From: JABWCQ01 sp964530625
GTDB taxonomy: Bacteria > Electryoneota > RPQS01
DNA length: 64,000 nucleotides
Direction of reading: 5' to 3'
Assembly: GCA_964530625.1 (NCBI GenBank)
Contig: CAZHAK010000001.1
Span: forward strand, 186,001-250,000
The number at the start of each line of letters is the position of its first letter. Position 1 is the stretch's first letter. Below are positions 25,407 through 33,084 of this stretch, in pieces. The position numbers were made by a program, and so were the translations under genes. The notes below the pieces were generated by a model, which was not told where the DNA came from, did not search any database, and worked only from the letters and a program-made list of their open reading frames with translations.

Positions 25407-26235
25407 GCGAAACATCTTTCTGTAATTTGTAAAATTTGATTAAGCGGGCGCTGAACTCGTCAGGGTGCTCCACATGCGCGGCATGTCCGCATTTCGAAAA
25501 AACAGTATGGAGCAAATGCCGCGAACTGGATTGTGAGGCTATCTTGTCATTACGTTGGACAAACTTCGTGTCCAATTCTCCTGCGGCAAGAAACAAAGGC
25601 TTCTTCCACTGAATAAGCTGCAGAGTACAATCGGGCATCGTCCCCGTACCGTAAACATCCAGCGCAAGTTTCAATCCCTGCGGAGTGCTCGCCATGCGTT
25701 CGCTGTGAATCAATCGCTGCGCAGACTCCGGCAACAATTTTTGCGTCGCGAAAATTGGCAGCGCTTCCCAATACTGTGTAAACCATTCCATGCCGCGGCC
25801 GACGATATTCTCACCCAGCAAGCGATCACTTTGACGCCGAAGTTCGCGCTCGTTGTCGTCCGCAATCCCCGGACTCGCTCCCAGCAGCGCCAGACTTTTG
25901 ATGTATGCCTCATCCGCCAGCGCGCACATAATTGCCACGCGACCACCCTGACTATACCCGAACCAATGCGCGGGGCGTGATTCAAGTTGCCCAACGGCTT
26001 CCTGTAAATTCTCGCACAGCTTCGGCCAAGTCAACTCAACACGCTTCTCAACCAACGTTTGCCCGTGAAACGGCAAATCAAACCTTAACACACGAAAATG
26101 TTTCGACAAAGCTGGTTCAATCGGCGCGAAGCTATGCAACGATTGGGCGAAACCATGCAGCAGCACCAGCGGCGGCGCATGTTCAGGTCCGTCGGATCGC
26201 GCGTGCCAAAGAATATCAGCAGATTGAATCAGCAT
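25399..26235 (-). CDS. menH: Alpha/beta hydrolase, probable SHCHC synthase MenH
   Basis: The 278-residue alpha/beta-hydrolase has LVLLHGFAQSLHSF (oxyanion region), nucleophile elbow GYSQGG near residue 94, LALLGASPG, and the final His in FSKCGHAAHVEHPDEF. Its position between menD and menB supports the MenH role, which is elimination of pyruvate from SEPHCHC. The motif follows MenH proteins, but the family is broad, so context carries much of the assignment. It overlaps the menD end by 7 bases. Confidence 0.88.
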   Translation of the reverse strand: MLIQSADILWHARSDGPEHAPPLVLLHGFAQSLHSFAPIEPALSKHFRVLRFDLPFHGQTLVEKRVELTWPKLCENLQEAVGQLESRPAHWFGYSQGGRVAIMCALADEAYIKSLALLGASPGIADDNERELRRQSDRLLGENIVGRGMEWFTQYWEALPIFATQKLLPESAQRLIHSERMASTPQGLKLALDVYGTGTMPDCTLQLIQWKKPLFLAAGELDTKFVQRNDKIASQSSSRHLLHTVFSKCGHAAHVEHPDEFSARLIKFYKLQKDVSHE

Positions 26236-27944
26236 GAGTCGAATTCGCGCAGCATGCTTTCCACAAAGTGCTGATGAGCGGCGTGATTTTTCACTCTATT
26301 CGTTTGAACTTCAATAACGCCGGGCAACATCTTTTGGAATGTGGAACGGCATTCTTCAACCGACTTTATTAGGACACACGGGGCGGAGTTTGCGCGGGCG
26401 ATACCGGAGAGGTTTGCAGTATTCGGCGTGGCATGAATTTCATCAAACGAATCGGCATACTCCGCAACCGGCAAAAAATGAAAAATTCCGCCGCCGTTGT
26501 TGTTCAAAAGCAGGACAGTCAGATGTTCGGTTTGTCGCGCAAGACTCAGTCCCTGCAAATCATGCCAGAAAGCCAAGTCACCGCAGATCAGCAACGTTTG
26601 TTTCGTGCTGCCTGCCGCAACTCCTGCCGCATGAGAAATCACGCCGTCAATTCCGTTGGTGCCTCGCTGCGAATAAACACGAATGTCCTTCCCGCAAGGC
26701 GCAGCGATTATATCCGCGTAGCGAATCGGCATACTGGAGGCCAGGACGAGATTCGACTTGTCAGGAAGTCCGGCAATTGCCGCGTTCACGTAGGCAAGTT
26801 CGCTCTCGTGCGGAAGATGAAACTTCGTAAGCGAAGACCTGATCTCTCCAACCGCTTTCCAGAATGGATCGAGCAACAGCGAGTCGCGGGAGACTTTGAC
26901 CGATGATTTTAGTTCACGCAACAAGGGTGCGACATTCGTTATAATAATCTCGCTTGCGCGTTCGTCCGGATCGCGTGGAAGCGTATCACGTTGCACTCGA
27001 ATCGTCTTCGCACGATGGCGATTCAAGTATTGCGTCAGCGCCTTGCTGGTCGGCGCCATCCCGAATTCCAAAACCAAATCCGGAGAGATTCGGGACAAAG
27101 ACTCATGCCGCAAAAAGATGTCATAATACGGCATGTTCGGCTCACCGCAAAAGCGCATGCCCGACGCGACATCCGCAAGCACGGGCCAGCCAAGCGTGCG
27201 CGCCAGTTCAAAAAGCGCGTCCCGTTCCTGCTTGGTTCTTGCCGCATCCGGTCCGCAAACAATCAAACCGCAAAGGCTGCTCTCAACCGTTCGCAACAAT
27301 TTTGCAGTAAGTTCAACAGTGGAAGGCGCAGGCGAGACAACATCATCAATCTCCGGCAAGAGTAAAGCGAAGATTTCCCGACAAGCAGCGGCGTCAACTT
27401 CCACAGGCACAAGCGGCTCATCCATCGGCACATTGATTTGTATCGGGCCAATCGGCGCGGAGAGCATGGCCAACAAAGCGCGCTTCACACATGAAAGTGT
27501 TTCGCGCATCGCGTTCACGCTTGCCACAGGCTCAGGCAAATCCAGATACATTCGCGTGTACCGTCCGAACAGCGCTGTCTGATCAATCGTTTGCGGCGCG
27601 CCCGTATTGCGCATCCGTTGCGGACGATCTGCGGTCACAACCACAAGCGGAGAACCGCTTTGCGCGGCTTCAATCACAGCCGGATAATAATGCGCCGCCG
27701 CAGTTCCCGACGTGCAAACCAGTGCGACCGGACGGCTGCTTCCCTTGGCCAAACCCAAAGCGAAAAATCCCGCCGAGCGCTCGTCAATCACAACATGACA
27801 GTTAAACTTCTCCGAGAGCAAAGCCGTGCGCGCCAACGGTGTCGACCGCGAGCCGGGAGAAATCACGACGTGCGAAACTCCGGCTGCGGAAAGCTGCGCC
27901 CACAAAAGTTCCGCTTGCAAATAGTTTGGATTAGAAGCGCTCAC
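26229..27944 (-). CDS. menD: SEPHCHC synthase (menaquinone biosynthesis MenD)
   Basis: The 571-residue ThDP-dependent enzyme condenses isochorismate with 2-oxoglutarate. The N-terminus VSHVVISPGSRSTPLA and VIDERSAGFFALGLAKGSSRPVALVCTSGTAAA (with the ThDP-activating Glu) are MenD signatures. ADRPQRMRNTGAPQTIDQTALFG and the C-terminal GTNGIDGVISHAAGVA, CGDLAFWHDLQGL and NNNGGGIFHFLP (ThDP/metal motif) follow. GTG 27944 overlaps the menF stop (GTGA). Confidence 0.96.
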   Translation of the reverse strand: MSASNPNYLQAELLWAQLSAAGVSHVVISPGSRSTPLARTALLSEKFNCHVVIDERSAGFFALGLAKGSSRPVALVCTSGTAAAHYYPAVIEAAQSGSPLVVVTADRPQRMRNTGAPQTIDQTALFGRYTRMYLDLPEPVASVNAMRETLSCVKRALLAMLSAPIGPIQINVPMDEPLVPVEVDAAACREIFALLLPEIDDVVSPAPSTVELTAKLLRTVESSLCGLIVCGPDAARTKQERDALFELARTLGWPVLADVASGMRFCGEPNMPYYDIFLRHESLSRISPDLVLEFGMAPTSKALTQYLNRHRAKTIRVQRDTLPRDPDERASEIIITNVAPLLRELKSSVKVSRDSLLLDPFWKAVGEIRSSLTKFHLPHESELAYVNAAIAGLPDKSNLVLASSMPIRYADIIAAPCGKDIRVYSQRGTNGIDGVISHAAGVAAGSTKQTLLICGDLAFWHDLQGLSLARQTEHLTVLLLNNNGGGIFHFLPVAEYADSFDEIHATPNTANLSGIARANSAPCVLIKSVEECRSTFQKMLPGVIEVQTNRVKNHAAHQHFVESMLREFDSC

Positions 27945-29104
27945 AATAAGTCAAGCAGTGCGCGCCGCATGATTTCCATCTTCCAACCGCATTCAGCGTA
28001 CTCGAGATCAGCGTCCGAATCCAAAACAATTCCCGCGCCGCCGAAAAGTCGGGCCGTACGGCCATGCACCTGCGCGCACCTCAGCGCGACGATTGCCGTG
28101 GTCTGATGTCCGTTTGAAAATCCCAGAACCCCGCTGTAGAGATCGCGCGGTGTCGGTTCAAGCTCCAAAAGTAACTGCGCGGCGCGGTCTTTCGGCGATC
28201 CGCATACCGCCGGAGTCGGATGAAGCGCGGCTAAGATTTCGTCGTCGTTGACCTCGTCGCGCAGCACTCCCTGCACCTGGCAATAAACATGTTCAAGATC
28301 ATCTGCCCGGCGCTGTGTTATCGGCGAGACGGAAACATGCAAGCACAGCGGAGCCAACGATGACTTCAAAAAATCGGTAACGACTTTCTGCTCTTCGTGA
28401 TCTTTTGCGCTAAACGACGTGTTGTCCAAAAGAGTTTGCCGCGTGCCCGCCAAACTGTCCACCGTAATCTGCCGCCCTTCCCGCTGAAACAAAACCTCCG
28501 GAGTCGCGCCGATCCAGATTTTTTGATCGTAGAGCTGATGCGCGAACACCGATGTTCCGGTGGAAAATTGCAAGAGCTTGGCCAGCGCGCTGTCCACGGG
28601 CCAAAGCGTTGGCGAATACAAACTCATTTGCCGGCTCAACACGGCTTTGCGAAGTCGTCCCGCGCGAATTTCTGCGCGAATTTTCTGCACCGCTGTTGTC
28701 CATTGACCCGGAGTGTGGCTCTCTGATTCAATCGCTTCAGACTCGTCAGGATCATACTCGTATTCTTCACTGACCGCGTGATGCGGGACTTCACCAAAAA
28801 AAAGCAGTCGTTCGTCTCGGGCCTCAACCAACCACTTCGGCTGCCAGAAAAATTTCTCACTACCGTCATAATCCATTCTGAAACAAACCGGAAGCACAGA
28901 ACTACCGTCACGATCAGCCAGCAAGTCCTGAATGGACGCGCCAAAAAAGCGCACACCTCCGGCGCACCACGCGTAGGTTTCACCCCGCGCGCGCATCAGA
29001 AGCGTGGCCTCATCCGCCACAGCAAAGCGGGCAAGCTCCCTGAACCGGGCGACCTGTTCCAGTTGAGACTCTTCGAGCAAACGCATAACCCGTAATTTAA
29101 CCAT
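27941..29104 (-). CDS. menF: Isochorismate synthase
   Basis: This chorismate-utilising enzyme makes isochorismate, the first menaquinone-specific step. The conserved C-terminal catalytic block is intact: LRKAVLSRQMSL, TGTSVFAHQLYDQKIWIGATPEVLF, TVDSLAGTRQ, EHVYCQVQGVL, LHPTPAVCGSPK and YSGVLGFSNG. ATG 29104 is used, though TTG 29128 and ATG 29086 are also possible. It heads the operon menF-D-H-B-A-C-E, whose genes all overlap or nearly touch. A menG/ubiE methyltransferase is not in the window. Confidence 0.94.
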   Translation of the reverse strand: MVKLRVMRLLEESQLEQVARFRELARFAVADEATLLMRARGETYAWCAGGVRFFGASIQDLLADRDGSSVLPVCFRMDYDGSEKFFWQPKWLVEARDERLLFFGEVPHHAVSEEYEYDPDESEAIESESHTPGQWTTAVQKIRAEIRAGRLRKAVLSRQMSLYSPTLWPVDSALAKLLQFSTGTSVFAHQLYDQKIWIGATPEVLFQREGRQITVDSLAGTRQTLLDNTSFSAKDHEEQKVVTDFLKSSLAPLCLHVSVSPITQRRADDLEHVYCQVQGVLRDEVNDDEILAALHPTPAVCGSPKDRAAQLLLELEPTPRDLYSGVLGFSNGHQTTAIVALRCAQVHGRTARLFGGAGIVLDSDADLEYAECGWKMEIMRRALLDLL

Positions 29105-29203
29105 ATTCCAGCAAGCATTCAAATTCAATCAAACCATGTTGCACCCAAGCACCATAGCCCGTATATTTATCCTTCACTCCTTATCCCTTTACCCTTTCCG
29201 CGA

Positions 29204-30352
29204 ATGTCCCGCAACATACTGTTTTACGACACGACCCTCCGCGACGGCGAGCAAACGCCTTTTGTGGTCTTTTCAGTCGAGCAAAAGCTCGAGATTGCAC
29301 ACGCTCTGGCCCAAATGGGCATGGATATCATCGAAGTCGGCTTTCCCGCAGCCTCAAATTCGGAGCAGGAGGCGGTTAGCCGTGTCTCAGAAGAAGTCAA
29401 AGCCCCGATAATAGCGGGTCTCGCTCGCTGCCGAACCGGGGACGTGGATATCACCGCAAAGTCTTTAGAAAAAGCTAATAAACCTAGAATTTCCATAGTT
29501 TTACCCATATCCGACCGACACCTGTCCACCTCACTCAGGTTGACTCGCGCCCAAGCCGAAGAGCAAATCGGCCAGGTCATTGCCCACGCGAAGACACTGA
29601 TGGAAGATATCGAGTTCATCGCAACCGATGCTACCCGCACCGAAGAATCCGACCTCTTGTCTTGTTTCAAGGCCGCCGCAGATGCCGGAGCCGCAACACT
29701 GGTCGTGGCGGACACCGTTGGCTGCGGACTTCCCGAGGAGATAAAGTCACTCTTCGGCAGGCTGCGTGCCTCCTTTGCACCCCATGTGAAACTCGGCATT
29801 CACTGCCACAACGACTTCGGCCTCGCCACCGCCAATTCAGTCGCGGCTCTGGAAGGCGGAGCCGATCAAGTCGAAGGCACCATCAACGGCCTCGGCGAAC
29901 GGGCTGGCAATACCGCTCTGGAAGAAGTTGCGATGATCCTCAAATATCATCAAAAGTCAATGAAACTCTCACAAAACATCAATTCCACGCGAATTCTGGA
30001 AACTTCTCGACTGGTTCGTGAGGTTTCAGGAGTAGTGGTTCAGCCCAACAAAGCTCTGGTGGGTCAGAACGCCTTCCTCCATGCCGCCGGAATGCACCAG
30101 CAGGCAATGCTCGCCGATCCGCTGACGTTTGAGCCGTTTGGGCCGGAGCTTGTAGGGGGAGAAGCCGCGCTCGAAGATCGCATTATCTTCGGTAAGTTCT
30201 TAGGAAAAAACGGTTTAAAGAAACTGCTGTCGCTGGACGGGGTGGAGCTATCCGAGCAGGATTTGGATGCGCTCGTCGCCAAAATCCGCGCGGCCATCGA
30301 GCGCCGCGAAACCGTCAGCCGTCGCACCATGCTGATGTGGGCGAAGGGCTAA
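29204..30352 (+). CDS. 2-Isopropylmalate synthase/homocitrate synthase family enzyme
   Basis: The 382-residue TIM-barrel enzyme of the DRE-TIM superfamily condenses acetyl-CoA with a 2-oxo acid. Visible motifs are DTTLRDGEQTPF (metal Asp and catalytic Arg), GIHCHNDFGLATANSVAALEGGADQVEGTINGLGERAGN and the second-domain VGQNAFLHAAGMHQQAML. It stops before the C-terminal leucine-sensing dimer domain that full LeuA (about 510 residues) carries. It therefore could be a short LeuA, a homocitrate synthase or a citramalate synthase. A threonine dehydratase gene 1.5 kb downstream fits branched-chain metabolism, but specificity is open. Confidence 0.88.
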   Translation: MSRNILFYDTTLRDGEQTPFVVFSVEQKLEIAHALAQMGMDIIEVGFPAASNSEQEAVSRVSEEVKAPIIAGLARCRTGDVDITAKSLEKANKPRISIVLPISDRHLSTSLRLTRAQAEEQIGQVIAHAKTLMEDIEFIATDATRTEESDLLSCFKAAADAGAATLVVADTVGCGLPEEIKSLFGRLRASFAPHVKLGIHCHNDFGLATANSVAALEGGADQVEGTINGLGERAGNTALEEVAMILKYHQKSMKLSQNINSTRILETSRLVREVSGVVVQPNKALVGQNAFLHAAGMHQQAMLADPLTFEPFGPELVGGEAALEDRIIFGKFLGKNGLKKLLSLDGVELSEQDLDALVAKIRAAIERRETVSRRTMLMWAKG

Positions 30353-30443
30353 AAGGCTTGCATCCTCCCCGAGCAGGTGTTATCTTATTGAGTTAGATTT
30401 GAATCGACCGGGCCAAAGACAAAACAACTTGGAGACCCACAAC

Positions 30444-31649
30444 ATGAAGACTCGCATTTGGCTCGCGCCTATCTGTGCTCTGCTGTTAGCCTTCGGGAGT
30501 GCGCAAGCATTCACCGTCGGACAACCGGCAGCCGATTTTAACTTGACCGATTCTTGGGGAAATCCTCACACGCTGAGTGAGTATCAAGGCAACGTTGTTG
30601 TCCTGATGTTTTTCGGCCACACGTGAAGCACCTGTCGTGCCCAGGATGGGCAAATGGAAGCAGGTGTGCATCAGTATTATCAGGGACAACCGGTAGTCAC
30701 GTTAGGAATTGATACCTACAACGGTTCTCCCGCCGCAGTGGAAATCTTTCGCGGTGTAACGGGCGTGACGTTCCCGTTGTTGACCCAAGGCGGTGGCTAT
30801 GCCGGACAGAATAACGGCAGTTTCCGCAAAGTCGTGATTGACGCCGAAGGCATCGTCCGCTACGTCTCCGGACAATATGTGTTGAACATTCCGACGATTC
30901 GCGGACACGTGGATCAATGGTTGCCGCTCGATGAGCCGACGTTCACGTTCGAGATGGACGAAACCATGATCGAGTATCAGGACGGCTTCAGTACCTACGG
31001 ATTCACAGGAACGCTCAACAATTTGCTGGACGAAGACCGTCAGATTGTGCTGACGCTTGAACCGATTGACGTGCCCGATCCCTTGCGCATGTATTCGATC
31101 TGCACGTTCCGCGGCTGCTATCCGCCGGACTCCGGAGTCATTGTCATCAATGAATCCTATACCGCACTGCAGGAAGATGACGAACTGATCTTTGACATCT
31201 ACAATTTGGTCGCGCATCCCGAGTTCGGCTCGGACACCGCGACCATTGTCGGTGACTACGCCCTGCGGATTACAGTGCATAATCCGGACGATCTGGAAGA
31301 AGCGATCTCCTACGATCTCTATCTGGATCAAACCAGTTCACTCAGCCCGCGCATCGTGCCGGTCCCGAACTCGACGGCCTTGATTCGCAACTATCCCAAT
31401 CCCTTCAATCCCGAGACCACGATTCAGTTTGTCGTGAGCAATCCGGGTGCGGTGGAGTTGAACGTCTTCAACATGCTCGGTCAGAATGTGGCTACGCTGA
31501 TTAACTCATCGTTCATGAGCAGCGGCACCTACAACGCCAACTGGCGCGCTACAAATTCAAGCGGCCAATCTCTACCCTCAGGCAGCTACATCGTTGAACT
31601 GAACAACGCCGGCCTGAGAGCCGTTCACCGCGTCGTCTTAACGAGGTAG
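30444..31649 (+). CDS. Predicted exported redoxin selenoprotein (UxxC) with YPNPFN sorting tail
   Basis: From ATG 30444 (GGAG upstream) the frame runs through a UGA at 30624-30626 to the TAG at 31649, giving 401 residues with selenocysteine at 61. A signal peptide (residues 1-22) precedes a thioredoxin-like/AhpC-TSA domain: VGQPAADFNLTDSWGNPHTL, VVVLMFFGHT, then U61-S-T-C64 followed by RAQ. The UGA sits exactly where redoxins have the N-terminal Cys of CxxC. The conserved fold continues after it (PVVTLGIDTYNGSP, GSFRKVVIDAEGIVRYV). A SECIS-like hairpin follows the UGA. The C-terminal domain (about 315-401) has RNYPNPFNPETTIQF and ends VHRVVLTR, so it is a predicted secreted, sorted selenoprotein. 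Ordinary gene finders would split it at 30626. selA-D are not in the window. Confidence 0.85.
30624..30666 (+). promoter_or_regulatory. Bacterial SECIS-like hairpin directly after the UGA
   Basis: CACCTG at 30629-30634 pairs with CAGGTG at 30661-30666. Inside, TGCCC (30638-30642) pairs with GGGCA (30648-30652) around the five-base loop AGGAT. The apical loop has GG at its second and third bases and lies 16 bases after the UGA, within the range known for bacterial SECIS elements bound by SelB. The hairpin is inside the coding region, as expected in bacteria. Confidence 0.8.
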
Positions 31650-31715
31650 TATAGCAACGATTCGCCGAGCGGGGATTAAGCGTAGCGGTTCCCCGCCGGA
31701 ATCTGAAATTAAAGA

Positions 31716-31741
31716 CAGGGTGCACCCAGGCACCCTGTTTC
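31716..31741 (+). terminator. Intrinsic terminator after the selenoprotein gene
   Basis: CAGGGTGC pairs with GCACCCTG around a six-base loop, followed by TTTCTCTT. It lies 66 bases after the stop. Confidence 0.8.
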
Positions 31742-31902
31742 TCTTCGAGAGGTAAAGGAGTATCCCAAGATTTGCGGCAGCAGAGCCTGTCCTCGAAAAG
31801 ATGTTCTCACCTGCCCCGCTAACCGAGATATTCCTCGCGGCGGCACCCGTTGCGGGTGCCTCGCTGCTGACTTCTGACTTCATACTTCTAACTTAATACT
31901 CC

Positions 31903-32841
31903 ATGCTCCCCACAGCCTACGACGTCTTAGACGCCGCCAAAACCCTAAAAGGCATCGCGCACAAAACTCCGGTGCACACGTCCCGCACGCTCGACGCCAA
32001 AAGCAGCGCAGATGTGTATCTCAAATGCGAAAACTTCCAGCGCGTCGGCGCCTTCAAATTTCGCGGCGCCTACAACACGATGTCGCGTTTGACATTTGAA
32101 GAAAAAAAGCGTGGAGTGATTACACACTCGTCCGGCAATCATGCGCAAGCTGTCGCGCTCGTAGGCACATTGCTGGGAATCAAGACGACCATCGTGATGC
32201 CCGCCGACGCGCCGCCAATCAAACTCGCGGCCACTCGCGGCTACGGAGCGAACGTCGTCTTGTATGATCCAAAAGAAAGAAGCCGCGATGAAATATCAGC
32301 TGAGCTAAGAGAAAAGCACAACTACGTGCTGATTCCGCCCTATGATCATCCGCATATCATCGTCGGACAAGGCACTGCGGCGTTAGAGTTACTGACCGAC
32401 TATCCCGATCTCGAACTACTGTTAGTTCCTTGCGGCGGCGGCGGATTGCTTTCCGGCAGTGCACTTGCCGCAAAACACATCAACCCCAACATAAAGGTCG
32501 TCGGAGTGGAGCCCGAAGTCGCCAACGACGCCCAGCTAAGCTGGCAAACGGGCACGCTTCACACCGTCAAGAATCCGCCCACCATCGCCGACGGCACACG
32601 CACAGCAGGATTAGGCAAGCTGACTTTCCCCTTGATTCGCAGCATCGTCGATGATTTCGCCACCGTCAGTGAGCGACAAATCATCGATGCCACAATCTTT
32701 CTCTTCGAAAGAATGAAATTAGTGGTCGAGCCCAGCGGAGCCTTAGGTGTCGCTGCCCTCCTAAGCGGCTACAAAACTCCCGACCGTGTAGGTGTCATCA
32801 TCAGCGGCGGAAATCTTGACCCAAGTGTCTTGATGATGTAG
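31903..32841 (+). CDS. Threonine/serine dehydratase (PLP-dependent, short form)
   Basis: The 312-residue fold-type II PLP enzyme deaminates threonine or serine to the 2-oxo acid. It shows VYLKCENFQRVGAFKFRGAYN with the PLP Lys in FKFRGA, the substrate loop SSGNHAQAVAL, the phosphate-binding PCGGGGLLSG, and a C-terminal ISGGNLDP. There is no C-terminal ACT-like regulatory domain, so it is the catabolic TdcB-like or serine-racemase-like form. It may feed 2-oxobutyrate into isoleucine synthesis. The start ATG 31903 follows a pyrimidine-rich leader with no clear ribosome binding site. Confidence 0.92.
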   Translation: MLPTAYDVLDAAKTLKGIAHKTPVHTSRTLDAKSSADVYLKCENFQRVGAFKFRGAYNTMSRLTFEEKKRGVITHSSGNHAQAVALVGTLLGIKTTIVMPADAPPIKLAATRGYGANVVLYDPKERSRDEISAELREKHNYVLIPPYDHPHIIVGQGTAALELLTDYPDLELLLVPCGGGGLLSGSALAAKHINPNIKVVGVEPEVANDAQLSWQTGTLHTVKNPPTIADGTRTAGLGKLTFPLIRSIVDDFATVSERQIIDATIFLFERMKLVVEPSGALGVAALLSGYKTPDRVGVIISGGNLDPSVLMM

Positions 32842-32892
32842 CAGATGCTCCCGCATGTCCCTGTTGGGATACCTGCCGAAGATAATACAAGT

Positions 32893-32926
32893 CGCCTCGC
32901 CCACCAGCGAGGCGCATTGTTTTTTC
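32893..32926 (+). terminator. Intrinsic terminator after threonine dehydratase
   Basis: CGCCTCGC pairs with GCGAGGCG around a six-base loop, followed by CATTG and six T residues. It closes the unit 51 bases after the stop. Confidence 0.85.
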
Positions 32927-33014
32927 ATAACTAACAAAATGGACCCTTTCGTGACGGGTAAGAGTACTGCAAGATTTTCAATTATCTTATCTGAAACCCT
33001 TGCGGCCCTGAAAT

Positions 33015-33073
33015 TGCAGGGTTATATTATCTTAAGTCTTATAATGCAAGGTTATATTATCTTAAACCTTATA
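33015..33073 (+). repeat. Tandem 30-bp repeat carrying -10-like boxes
   Basis: Two copies with a 30-base period share TGCA(G/A)GGTTATATTATCTTAA and differ at a few sites. Each contains TATATT, the -10 box seen at other promoters here. A TTGCGG 17 bases before the first could serve as a -35. The repeats end 12 bases before ATG 33085, so they may be a doubled promoter or an operator. Confidence 0.6.
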
Positions 33074-33084
33074 GGGAAACAGCC

